64,000 bases of DNA from NCBI GenBank assembly GCA_011109175.1, contig RDEW01000023.1:62001-126000 (forward strand), given 5' to 3'. This DNA is from Dicyema japonicum. Its lineage: Eukaryota > Dicyemida > Rhombozoa > Dicyemidae. Below, in pieces: positions 10,601 through 21,609 of the stretch. Position 1 is the stretch's first letter, and each line of letters begins with the position of its first letter. The notes under the pieces are model-generated. The model saw only the letters and a program-made list of their open reading frames with translations. It was not told the DNA's origin and searched no databases. Made by a program: the position numbers and the translations under genes.

Positions 10601-13600
10601 GTAACTTTTTAGTTAAAAAACCCAATCGTTGTAAGATTGAAGCTTCTCTTGGAATCCAAAATGAAAAAGGAATCCTCAAATTATCCAAAGAATTCAATCG
10701 AAGTCGAATATATAAATTCAGTCGATGAACTTGTCCATAATTGGACTGAGATTGTTGATATGGTCGAATCCAGAAGATGTTTACTACAAAATTATAACAA
10801 TTTCCTGAAATCAAAAAATAAGGTTCTTAATATTACATCATTGTTAGTTGGTGGACGACAGCACTAAATTGGGGGATATTATTTCATTATTTTGGGACAA
10901 CCCACAGTTAGCCACAGATAGAGCTATTTTGAACGTAAATGCCGAATACACGAGAATATCCAGGGCCATCTACGACGTCTGTGAAGAAGGAAACAACATT
11001 GAACTTGAGATGGTATATTCCTTCCTTAATTACTAAGACAAACCAAGGAATGGATCCACAAAACCTCACCAATTCCATAGAAGAGCTGCGGGACTTGGCA
11101 ACTAAACTAAGTGAGATTATGGGCTTCCTAACAGTCTCCCAAGACGAGACTTTGTTAGAAGAATGGAAGAACTTTTCGGAGGAATGTCGTAATGTTGGGA
11201 TATAATATTGTAACCCCCAATAGTTGGTTTATACGATTAAAGAGAGTGAGATGTTCATTATGCCCCGTCACATCGATGATAATGATCCAGATGAGACGAT
11301 TAGCTTATGCAGGGACATTTTGACAAAACTTGACGCTTCAGTCAGGGTATAATGTGAATTAGAGGGTAGAAAACGAGATCAACTGTGACTGAGTATTTGA
11401 CGAAGGCAGATAATATGGGAGGACTCAAAAATGATGGAATCGACATCCTTAGCGAAAATTTACATACAACATTCACAGAATATGAGAATATGGTGAATGA
11501 GCATGCTAGTTTTATTTCACAAATTGTTGATTACTGTACTCAGCTGAAGAAAGTATTTTGGTAATTCATTGAAGCTCCAGGAGAACATGGGTAGTCTCAA
11601 AACAACCAGTTCCCAAAAACAAGTCGAAGACCTAAAAGAGAAAATAAAATTCCAGTACGATGAACTGAATAAGGTTGCACAAATAATGCAGAAAGTATTA
11701 TTTAACTAATCCGGGATTTTCGTCGATCCCCCCATCAGGAGATGCAGGTACTGCTGGATGAATTATGGAATATTCCCGATAAAGTGACCCACTCATTCAA
11801 TATGGTGGACAAAATTGTTGTTTTCCTTAATCCTTATTATAAGCTCAATCAGCTTGATGACACTATTTATCAAATACAAGAATGGAAAAAGTTCTCTGCT
11901 CAGTCCTTTTTGTGCAATCAGGGAATCGAGAATAATTTCAGAAGCATAGAAAAGCTTTACACTGTTTGGGGGATATAACATCATTACAGGAAACTGAGAG
12001 CGATGCATTGGATTACATCGTTAGTTACTCGGATTCTGAGAACGTGAAAGAACGACTGCGGGATATGCAGACTTTGATGGAAAAGTGCAGGAATTTTGAT
12101 ATAATTTTGGAAGACTATTTCTCTGTAAAATTACAAGTAGTGAGTTTGTTAGATCAGTCGATGGGTCAAACGAGTGCGAGATGAGAACAAAGAAAGTTCT
12201 TTGTTTGAAGAGACAGAATTTTACGAGGAAAGATTAGAAAAATGTCAGCAAATGGCCTTAAACAACTGCAGTATAAAAATAATATAATTTCCATTAGTCC
12301 AGCAAGAAATCGATCAAATTGATATCCTCAAGAATGAATTCTACAGCGTTGTTAGTAAAAACAGAGAGGAGTGTAATACCTTCAAGACCGCCAAAATTAT
12401 TAAGACAAAACAACTTGCTGAATCTAAGAGTCCCCAGCAAGATCTTCTCCCTTCCTTCAAACAGGTGAATTATTGTGTAAACATTAAACTACCATTTCTA
12501 CTGTTAATATTCCTAGCATTTGTATAATGTACGTGTACTGTGTGGAAATGATGTCGCACTAGAGTGCACCCCCAGGAATTCGACTCATTTTGAGTGGTTC
12601 TTCAATGATAAACCTATCACTCAAACTCAAGTTGTCGATTCTGACTTTCCTCTCTGCCAATTGCTTATAAAACAGGTCAAAGTCGCTGATTCGGGCACAT
12701 ATGTGTGTCAGATAACAAACTCTCACGGATCCGCAAACACTAGCTTTATTGTTGATGTTCAGAGTATTATATTTTAATAATCTTAGAAATTAATTCCACC
12801 GATGAGTCTGATTTTCCGGGGATGTCTTGGATACCACTACTGAACAGAATGTAGGGTCCCCATATTTATGCTACTAGGGTTTCGTAGAACAAATGGAGAG
12901 GCGAATCCTTGGGAATATCAATAAAATGGTCCCCCATTACATAATATGCTATAAAAAACATATTGAGAATTTCTCCCCCAAGATTTACTCCCTCAGATTA
13001 GAAAAACATCCAAACAAGCAGTCAATTGGCTGCTTTATATATGGAGGAGATAATTCAAACGTTTATATCTATTGCAGTGGCAAATATGTGGAGAAGGATC
13101 AAATAGTTTCCATAAATCACTCCGAAGATGGATTTTTTGAAGTAATCCTTAAGCCAAGTCAACGAGAATGTGTTTACTCTGTTGTCGTAACTAACAAGAG
13201 TGGAAAATGCGTAGAAACTTATAAATCTGACCTATCGTTTATTGGGGAGAAACATATTAAGCCATTCTTTTGCCTCGTACCCGATAATAAAACTGTTCAA
13301 CAAAATTCCCACGAGAAGTTTACTTGTCAATGCCGAGGACTCCCTACTCCACGTGTTGATTGGTATTTGAATGGGAACATTGCCAGTCGGAATAAATACG
13401 TTAAGGTTCTCCGTGTTATTTATATTAGACAACCATGAACGACAACATGAGTTTCTTAATAATCGAAAAGGTTAATAAGGATAATTCAGGGAAGTACATG
13501 TGCTTTGGGAGTAATTCTACTGGTTGCGACCATTTCTCCCTTGACTTAACTTATTCTGGTTGATGACTTAGTAATTTTAGAAAATGTCCCCATCAAACCA

Positions 13601-16600
13601 TTTTTTAGACAAAGTTTGAAAAGAACAGAACTTAAAGAGAAGGAAAATCTTTATTTACAAGTTGTGGCAGGGGGGAATCCATTCCCAACATTCATTTGGA
13701 AGAAGGATGGTGAGGTTCTGAATGAAGATGAGAAAATAAAGTATTAACTGATTATGTGATTTTAGAATTGAGTCAGTTGGAGAAATGTCTCGTCTTATTA
13801 TAATGGAAGTTAAGGTTGAAGATTCCGGATTATACCAATGTTACCTCAGGAATGAATGTGGGGGACAATTTTGTGAGACTAAAGTCAAAGTTAATGGTTT
13901 TATTTTTAAATAACCAATCAGAAGTTTACCAACCAAAACTTGATAAATTTTACAAGTCTAAAAACCAAAGTAGTAAAGCCGGGGGACTTTCTTTTTCCGA
14001 AAAAGAAGAGATCCAGCAAATTTCTGAGCCCCAAAACGTCTTTTCAGTTCCATTTTTCAAATTTCTTCCTACGAATTGCACCATTACGGAAAATGAAGGG
14101 AAGGCCTTTACGGTTCACTGTGGAGGGCAACCAGCCCCTAATGTCACGTGGGCCATCAATGGGAAGAAACTCGATAATGTTACTTTTATATTTATAAAGT
14201 AGAGTCGAAAATATGAAATCATTAACGATGGATTCATATCAAAGTTAATAATTAGATCAGCCACGATGGAAAACTCTGGGACCTTGGAAATAACAGCATC
14301 AAACGAATGTGGGACGATTACAAAGTCGGTTATCATTCAAGTTGATCCCAAACACGACTTCTACAGACATCTGAGAAGCTCAAAGCAGATGTCGGAACGG
14401 TTTGAAATTTACTTAAAATAGAAAACGACCCATTTTTGTGGATCAAATTCATTCAGTTGAGACGGAGACGACTTCTAAAATGATTTTGGAGTGCCGATTA
14501 GAGGCTATTGACAACACTGAAGTCACATGGATGTTCAATGGATATGACATTGAGGAATATTCAGGGAAATATCAAGTTGAAACTAAAAATGATGGAACTT
14601 GTCGACTTTTGGTGAACGAATTGTCAGAGAAGGATGGGGGAATCTATGCTTGCTATGCTTCCAACAGGAAAGGAAGCGGTCTTATAAAGGCCAATATAAG
14701 TAGTTTTTGGATATTACTTAGAAATGTCAGACATGAGCAGTTCATTGGAACCAAAGTATCCTCCAATTAACTTGAAAAGGGGGGATTTCGTGGAATTTCA
14801 ATTAGGAAATCCTTCATACAACACGGTGCTCTCGTGGTTTGTAACGGCGAATTACTAAACTTAGGAGACGTGAGGGAATGAATGAAAAGACAATATGCCC
14901 AAGAAAGAACGAGGGGAGTAACTTATTTTCAATAATGAATGTGGATGACTCAAGTGGAGGGATATACAATCTAGAACTAGAGGATAACACAAACAAGTGC
15001 ATTATTAGAATGTCATTGGAGTTGACAGGTTGTCAATTATAACTAATTTGATGTACGAATAAGTGCATAGGATAAAGTAAATTAGCTATGAAATTATACC
15101 GTAACAGCAATATAGTGCAAATATTTATAGATTTATGATGTTGGCGTAAAAATAAAACAATATAATCAATTTCGGCAGTATAATACTTTAGCAACAAGGG
15201 TTAAGGCAAAATATGTTTGTTAAGGAGATTGACCTCCCATTGGTGTCAATGTATTGCAATATTGCCTACATTCGCTTGCATGCTAATGTGAATACTCTCC
15301 ATGCTTCCCTGCAACAATCTAACCTTGGTATTATTAATATATCATTTTCTTATAATTTATGTTGGTTTTGTGGTAAATTCTCCATTTTATTATCGATTTT
15401 TCATTTTTAGGAAAAGGGGATCAAGAATATGACTTTGTTCTCAAAATCAGTCCCAAAAACATTTCAGAGTGGGAATCTGATGAATTCACTTGTGATGTTA
15501 TTAGTAAACCAAAACCCAACGTGAGGTGGTTCTACAACGAAGACGAACTGGAGGGCTTCGGCAATTTCGTTTACTTTACGGTTTTATTCATAAATTGATT
15601 AACATAGAAAAACTCAGAACACAACATAGGAATAACCGATAAACCAAAACATTTATTTCAGGAACCAATATATGCTCGTGACTCTGACAACCTCGTAAAG
15701 TACTACTCCTCGATTGACGTCACAGGTTGTAGTTGGGGGTTTATGCACAGCAAACAAGGATAAACAATTTCCCCCTAAATTTATGATTGCAATAACCACG
15801 TCGGTCAGCGATAAAGCAAAATTTGAGACGAGAATATCAGGAAAACCACTTCCAGAGGTCACATGGTATAAGGATGGCGAAGAAATGAACACCAGTCAAC
15901 GCCGTTTTCTTGAATATGGGCAGGACGGTCGTGTTTCTCTCGTTATATTGGACATCTCCACAGATGATATTGGAAAGTATACCTGCATTGCTCGCAATCC
16001 TATGGATATGATATTACAGAGACATCCCTTGACTTACCACGTGATATATGGGAGATTATTTTATAGAAAAGAAAGTTCAAAAGATATCAGATGAAGAAGC
16101 TAAATTCAGTCCCTATCGTCAAAAGGACATAAAAATGTAGATTTTATGGATTAGTCATAGAAAAAGCGAAAACAGAATACTGAACAAAGAGAAATCAGTT
16201 TTTACAGGTAAAAGTATGATTTATTCAGAAATGAAAACTCAAGAGGAGGTTAGGGTTGAACCTGGTACTCTTCCAAAGCTGCAAACGTATGACGAAAATT
16301 TAATTATTTTAATAGGATTTATGACGTAAAGATAAATTTAGGAAGTTTTGAGAGAGAAGGTAGGCTCTACTTAATATTTAAGTTTCAGGGAATACCGAGG
16401 ATTCGTATGAAATACATCACAGTGATGTTAAACCAAAGAGTACTTTGGATGTGAAGAAGGATAAGTTTGTCCCCTATACTCCCGACAGTGGTATTCGTTA
16501 TACAGAATGTGAAGAATCGGTTGAAGAGATTGAATATCCTTTTGAGGATGAATCTCTGAGAGAACGAAAATATACTTCCACTTCCTTTTCATCAGATATT

Positions 16601-19531
16601 CCTGAAATTCTAAAAGGAGATGATCTTCCAATGACTTTCAAAGGGTTAGTCGAACAAAAAAGCTTTGAGGCAATGAAGATTCATAAACCAAAGGGATACG
16701 TAGGACAACATCCCCTTCAGCCAAAAGAGTCAGCCAATTTTTTCGAAAACCTCCAAGAAAGTGACCCCGATGATAATAAAAAAGAAAAGATCTCTTTCAG
16801 TCAAAGTGTATCATTTGAAGACCGACCGAAATCGTCTCAAATGTCCGTCAGAAAAAAATTTATAGGAATCAAGGGTGTGGATCCTTCTAATAAAGAAGAA
16901 ATGGATTCATTTGGAGAGGATGATATTCCAACCCCCACAGACTTAAGAAACATTGAGATAAAAACAGTCGAATTGCCGGAAAACCCAATTCCATTAACGA
17001 TTGAAACTTTGAGGTCGAAAGAAACCCAGAAAAGAGATGATTTTCCGAAAGAACGAATTGTTCTTAAAGAGACCGGAGTGATAAAACAGGAAGATTTTTC
17101 GAAACTACCAGAATTCAGTCAGAAATATACAACCTCGTTGGAAAAGAGAGACCCTCGAAAATTTGAAGAAATAGGTAGAAACACTGAAAAAGATGTCAGA
17201 ATTGTCTTTGGGGATCAATCTAGGTTGGCTTTACTATTAGTGAATTATTAGTGATAAAACCCCTCAAGAGATCAAGAAATATACAACCTCAGTGGAAAAA
17301 GATCCTCAGAAACCTGATGAAAAGGGTGGCTGGCATGAAAAAGATGTCAGAATTGTCTTTGGGGATCAGACTAGGTTGGCTTTACTATTTGTGAATTATT
17401 AGTGATAAAACCCCTCAAGAGATCAAGAAATATACAACCTCAGTGGAAAAAGATCCTCAGAAACCTGATGAAAAGGGTAGCTGGCATGAAAAAGATGTCA
17501 GAATTGAATTTGGGGATCAGACTAGGTTGGTTTACTATTGATGAATAATTAGTGGTGGATCCCTTCAAGACATAAGGAAATATGCAACATCTTCGGAAAA
17601 GGGAGACCTTCGAAAATTGAAGAAATAGGTAGAAACACTGAAAAAGATGTCAGAATTTTAAATGAGGATCAATCTAGGTTGTCTTTACTATTAGTAAATT
17701 ATTAGTGATAAAACTCCTCAAGAGATCAAGAAATATACAACCTTACTAGAAAGAGATCCTCGGAAACCTGAAGAAAAGGGTAGCAGGTATGAAAAAGATG
17801 TCAGAATTGAATTTGTGGATCATACTAGGTTGGTTTACTATTGATGAATAATTAGTGGTGGACCCGCTCATGAAATCAAAAAGACAACATACGAAACTTC
17901 AATTAGCGGTTTATATACTCTAATTAACTTGTGAATAGAATCAACGTTAGAACCGATATCCGATGATGAGATTCCCTATGCTCGACAGGACTCATCAGAT
18001 CCAACAAAGCTTCCACTATTTCCTCAAATAAGGAGTGATTCCGATAATAATATATTGTATTTTTGTTTTACATTTCAGTATCAAATGCCAAGACGAGTCC
18101 CTTATAACTGAAGATTCGATTCAGGAAGATCAGAGTGAATATGGTTTGTCTGTAAACTGATTGTAGATGTCATAAACTATGAGATTGTTCATAAAGATGA
18201 TAGTAATACTACAATCCAGACGACTGTAACAACGTCAACTCTTGTTGGTCCTCATGAAACCCAACACGATTCTAGCTTTGAATTTTGGTTGTTGGTTGAC
18301 TTATTCTCTCAGTGATTCCCGCAAGCTAAGCACTGATGAGGAAGTCAATGACTGCGACAAGTCAAAACCATTTATGAACTCCATTATAGAAACAAGTAAA
18401 AGACCAAAGTACTACCAACCCCTGGATGGTACACAATCGATCAATATTATAGTAAAAGAGCACGTGACAGCCCCACAGTTGTCCTCTGATTCTGGAATGG
18501 CTCAGAATATTAGTCTTGATTCCATCAGTAGTAATCTAATAAAACAATCCTCCAAGAAAGCAGGCAATAAGGCAGGTTACAGTCCCCTCGACTCTGTTAT
18601 GAATGTATTATTTCCTACAAATTATAGTTCACACGTCGATTGAGGAATATTAGAATCAAAGAGAAAAGTACGGCTGAATTTGTGTGCGAGTATTCCTCTG
18701 GATATGCGAAATCCTCGTGGTACCACCAACATTCCCTCGTTGATCTCGATACTGGAAAATATTGTGTTTTAAACAGCCACCGTGTTTGTCGACTCCAAAT
18801 ACGAAATGTTCAAGTGGGTGATGCCGGAGAGGTGGAATGCATAATAAATGGGAGATCAACAATCGCCCGTCTCATTGTAGAAAGTATAATTATATTTTTA
18901 GTATTTTAGAATTGGTGGATGTGTTTAGAACGAAATTAAGTAACCAGTCTGTCCATATTGGGAGTCCGGCACGTTTTTGGGTAGAATTGGAGGCTGATGG
19001 CGTGGGAGTGGATTGGATGATTAATAATCAACCCCTTACTGATAATATGGAAGGGATCTCCATTACAGAGAATGACTCATTCCATTATTTGACGATTGAA
19101 AATGTTAGTAAGGATGACCACGCCAAGATTGTTACAGCTCAAAGTCTTAATTTCAGTACATCAGCAATGATAAATGTGAAGGGTACTACTAATGAGTGTT
19201 TTTAGGTTGTGAGGAGACGTTGGTAGTAATTCGTAGAATGGAGGGTTTTCTGGCATATCCTCACGAAAATGTTGTCTTTATTATTGAATTCTCCCGTCCT
19301 TGTCACAATGTTAGTTGGTACCACAAGGATAAGCTGATCGTCCCTAATCTTACAAAATATGAGAGATATTGCGATAATGGAATTCAACATTGTCTTATTG
19401 TGTCGAATGTGGACAAATCCGACTCTGGGACATATTTCGTTTATTTCGAAGACTCAGGATGTGATCAAGCGGATCTGATTGTACAGGACCCTAGGATGAT
19501 TGATGAATTCAGTCACATTGAGTTTGACTAA
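7129..19531 (+). CDS. giant Sec14/CRAL-TRIO, spectrin-repeat and multi-Ig protein (Trio/Kalirin-like N-terminus)
   Basis: One plus-strand multi-exon gene of about 12.4 kb. The N-terminus matches the CRAL-TRIO region of Trio/Kalirin in spacing, and the middle (about 7640-12470) is coiled, spectrin-like helix. It is followed by Ig domains 1-9 (12488-16060), a charged linker (16400-18640) and Ig domains 10-12 (18640-19500), with a stop at 19529-19531. Continuity is supported by introns that keep phase: 26 nt at about 8060, 24 nt near 8198, 22 nt near 8362, and a 52-nt intron just before 12513 that joins DLLPSFKQ to HLYNVRVLCGND, giving a normal start of an I-set Ig. I see no DH, PH, SH3 or kinase domain, which Trio and Kalirin have. 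The function is probably cytoskeletal scaffolding, by inference from domains. A 382-nt gap at 15029-15410 could be a long intron or a gene boundary, so two adjacent genes are not excluded. Confidence 0.7.
7640..12470 (+). other. spectrin-like helical repeat region of the giant gene
   Basis: A series of exons rich in Glu, Lys, Leu, Asn and Gln with heptad-like spacing and isolated Trp residues. Examples are ELSEIINDGNSGNTVEELVM, KLDDCWTRMMTLMNSLE, YSQLQQILKQFQQRV and NSVDELVHNWTEIVDMV. No membrane segment or catalytic motif is visible. Introns of 22-26 nt link many of the exons. The region is long enough for roughly ten or more three-helix repeats, but I could not phase them individually. A non-coding gap may exist around 9010-9165. 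Confidence 0.65.
12488..16060 (+). other. immunoglobulin-like domains 1-9 of the giant gene
   Basis: Nine I-set-like units by the Cys, Trp, DxGxYxC pattern. 12510-12770 (LECTP, FEWFFNDKP, DSGTYVCQI). 12990-13240 (degenerate). 13250-13560 (FTCQC, VDWYLNGN, NSGKYMCFGSN). 13585-13890 (PTFIWKKDGE, DSGLYQCYLRN). 14035-14345 (FTVHCGG, VTWAINGKK, NSGTLEITASN, second Cys missing). 14438-14700 (LECRLE, VTWMFNGYD, DGGIYACYASN). 14740-15028 (LSWF, SSGGIYNLEL). 15411-15760 (FTCDVISKP, VRWFYNEDE). 15765-16060 (PEVTWYKDGEE, DIGKYTCIARN). They resemble muscle/cytoskeletal intracellular Ig domains, with no signal peptide. Pairs are linked by short spacers and tiny introns. Confidence 0.85.
15029..15410 (+). 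other. unusually long candidate intron (382 nt) or gene boundary
   Basis: The exon ending in MSLELT plus one base is followed by GTTGTC. A pyrimidine-rich stretch ending ttttcatttttag precedes the exon that reads KGDQEYDFVLKISP. Splicing would restore the frame (codon GGA). Every other intron I can place here is 17-55 nt, so this one is an outlier. The alternative is that one gene stops at about 15041 and a second starts inside this stretch. Confidence 0.5.
16400..17223 (+). other. charged linker exon of the giant gene
   Basis: A single long exon, the longest open frame in the window's host genes. It is rich in Glu, Lys, Pro, Asp and Ser (for example YVGQHPLQPKESANFFENLQ and DDIPTPTDLRN) with no predicted fold. 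It separates Ig domain 9 from Ig domains 10-12 and resembles the PEVK-like elastic or disordered linkers of giant muscle proteins in composition only. Its last about 40 codons (EFSQKYTTSLEKRDPRKFEE to the splice site) are the founder-like copy of the tandem modules that follow. Confidence 0.7.
17101..17880 (+). repeat. tandem array of duplicated exon-intron modules
   Basis: Direct repeats of about 150 bp. Each consists of a 123-nt exon (41 codons, KKYTTSVEKDPQKP type) plus a 27-28-nt intron. Exons lie at 17252-17374, 17403-17525, 17553-17677 and 17706-17828. Introns lie at 17224-17251, 17375-17402, 17526-17552, 17678-17705 and 17829-17855. The introns all begin GTTG and end ATTAG. Each splice joins TAG with T to give Ser, so the protein gains an in-frame 41-residue unit per module. 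The third exon is 125 nt, one base short of 126, and so breaks frame. Confidence 0.85.
18640..19531 (+). other. immunoglobulin-like domains 10-12 and C-terminus of the giant gene
   Basis: Three more Ig units: 18640-18890 (AEFVCEYSSG, SSWYHQHS, DAGEVECII), 18905-19180 (VDWMINNQP, no cysteine pair) and 19205-19495 (NVSWYHKDK, DSGTYFVYF). Short introns separate them. The frame ends with SHIEFD and TAA at 19529-19531. The degenerate cysteines fit intracellular Ig domains, which do not need the disulfide. Confidence 0.75.
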
Positions 19532-20282
19532 CCAATAACTATGTAAAAGCCTTAACTCAGATTTAGTTATTTTTCTAATACTACATTTATTGACCTTTAA
19601 TAGTACACATTGAATATAACTTTACTTTTATAATTAGTGCTTATTGGAAGTATGGGGGAGATGATACTGCTTATAAGATAACCCTTATCCCCTTTCGTGT
19701 GATTCATAAATTAATATTTGTGGTATACTAAGAGTACATTTTATTTACTTAATTATTATGTCTTTTAGTGGTATACTCAGAGTACATTTTATTTTACTGA
19801 ATGACCTTCGAAAGTAGTTTTTAGTCAATTATTCAACAATATTACTCCTCAAATGACTTACCCCCAACGATAACCACTTAATGACCTACTCCCAGTTACT
19901 ACACCATTTAATGAAATTATTGATACGAAGGTATTTGACTCTGTTCACTTATTGGTGAGAACATGGTCATAAAGATCATACTAACACGTTGAGGCATTTT
20001 CTCACTCATGTACTTTGTGCGTTTCTCTTCAAACACACCCTTCGCTGAAGAGCAACCATTGTAATATGACCAACAGTTTCCCAGTTAATGCATTTCTTTC
20101 ACTATCCTAAGCCGAAAGAACTCATGTTGTGATCACTACAAACTAACAATTTTTTCCTTCAAAGATTTGCAATGTTCCCAATTTTTTGGCATTGGAAGTC
20201 GCTAATTTCCGGTTGCTCACCATCTCTTGTTTTGGATTTTTACTTTTCTACGGGTTTTTCTTCCTTAACGAGTTTTTCTTAG
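19532..20282. other. intergenic, nothing recognised
   Basis: AT-rich spacer after the giant gene. It includes a short imperfect duplication around 19728-19795 (blocks with gtatactmagagtacattttattt). No coding signal seen. Confidence 0.4.
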
Positions 20283-20960
20283 TTAATTGTGCTTTTCCAA
20301 CTTTTTTTGTTGACTTTGGTTGGCTGGAACGAGTCCGAGCGGCTCTAATTTGACAGGAAATCCAGCAGCCTCAAGTCCCCAAGCAATAACTCCGTTGATT
20401 GCGGCGTGTCTTGGACTCCTTCCAGCACACCTCCGACAGGAAAGAGCGTGAAGACCTTTCGCGTCGATTATTCCTCCACATCTACAGGGATGGATCATGC
20501 AAAAATCTATTCGAGGCAGACTGAAACTCCAATCTTTGTCGCGTCGTCCTCCAATAGTGTCCCAAGTGAGGTGCATGGTAGTGCTCTGAACCAGGCATCA
20601 CTTTCGTTCGTCGATGCAGAAGCTAGACAAGCCAGACGATGCTGGTCAGGTATTATCTTTCTATAATCTTTGAGCATAAAAGCTTGTCCCATTGTTTATT
20701 AGCGTTCTTCCGGAATCCCACACTAAGTCGCATCCAGACTTCCCGAACCATGCATGCCACTGGGTTAGCATCCGATCTGTTAATGTAGCGTCGGATCTGG
20801 CGTGTGAGACCATTGGAAGCATATGTCAAAGATAGAAAAACTGAGAGGGCGAGTTTTAGTGGTGAGCGTATTCCGATTCCTCCGTAGTGAAGCGATAGTT
20901 TGCATTGGATCCATCCAGTTTTATCAAAAGAAATGTTGAGTGTTTCTTAAACGGCAGTCT
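20283..20960 (-). pseudogene. 3' remnant of a non-LTR retrotransposon (same family as 40690-42960)
   Basis: The minus-strand frame has a zinc-knuckle-like segment, CRCGGIIDAKGLHALSCRR, followed by AGRSPRHAAINGVI. This is nearly the same as the segment at about 41050-41240 (GLHPLSCRRSAGRAPRHAAL). Such blocks follow the reverse transcriptase domain in a group of metazoan retroelements. The remnant is broken by frameshifts and stops and lacks the reverse transcriptase core. Confidence 0.7.
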
Positions 20961-21609
20961 CAGCTTCTCGCCGATGGCTCTTAAGAAGTTTCTTGTCCGT
21001 GAAACATGGGGGTATCCGTAAAAAAAGAGTCGTAAGGTGAAAATTCCCGAAAAAGAATAAAGACGTGTGGGAGTCCAGGGATTTTAAATTGGATATGAAT
21101 AGTTATACTCTGGTCTAACGGTTTTATCTCAAACATATTGTTCGATGCTGACTTTGAAGATTTAATTATTATGAATCACGATTGACAAGTGAAGAAGTTA
21201 AGAACACCTTAATGTTTATAATCATGCTCGGAACCGGATTAGAACTCATAAGCAAAAAGAAGTTAGGAACACCACAAATGTCTTGTCCTTTGATTAATTA
21301 GAATAACAGTTCTTTACTTCTTAAATAGAGTGTGAGTTCTGCTAAGTTGAGATGAGTAAAGGAAACATTACTAGTCGTTGGCGGAAAGGCAGAATTATTT
21401 TTTATTTGAAATCATGAGGAGATAAGAGAAAACTTACTCCTTAATGACTGGTACACAAGACATGTTTGCAGACTTTAAAGAATTTCTAAAGTAGTTAAAC
21501 AATTTCCAAACTGGAGAACTAGTGGGATAAGACGTATATATTCTTTTTAGAGGAATCAATTCATGTCTGTAAAGAAGACCACCTCTGTAAAAAAGTCATC
21601 AAAATATTA

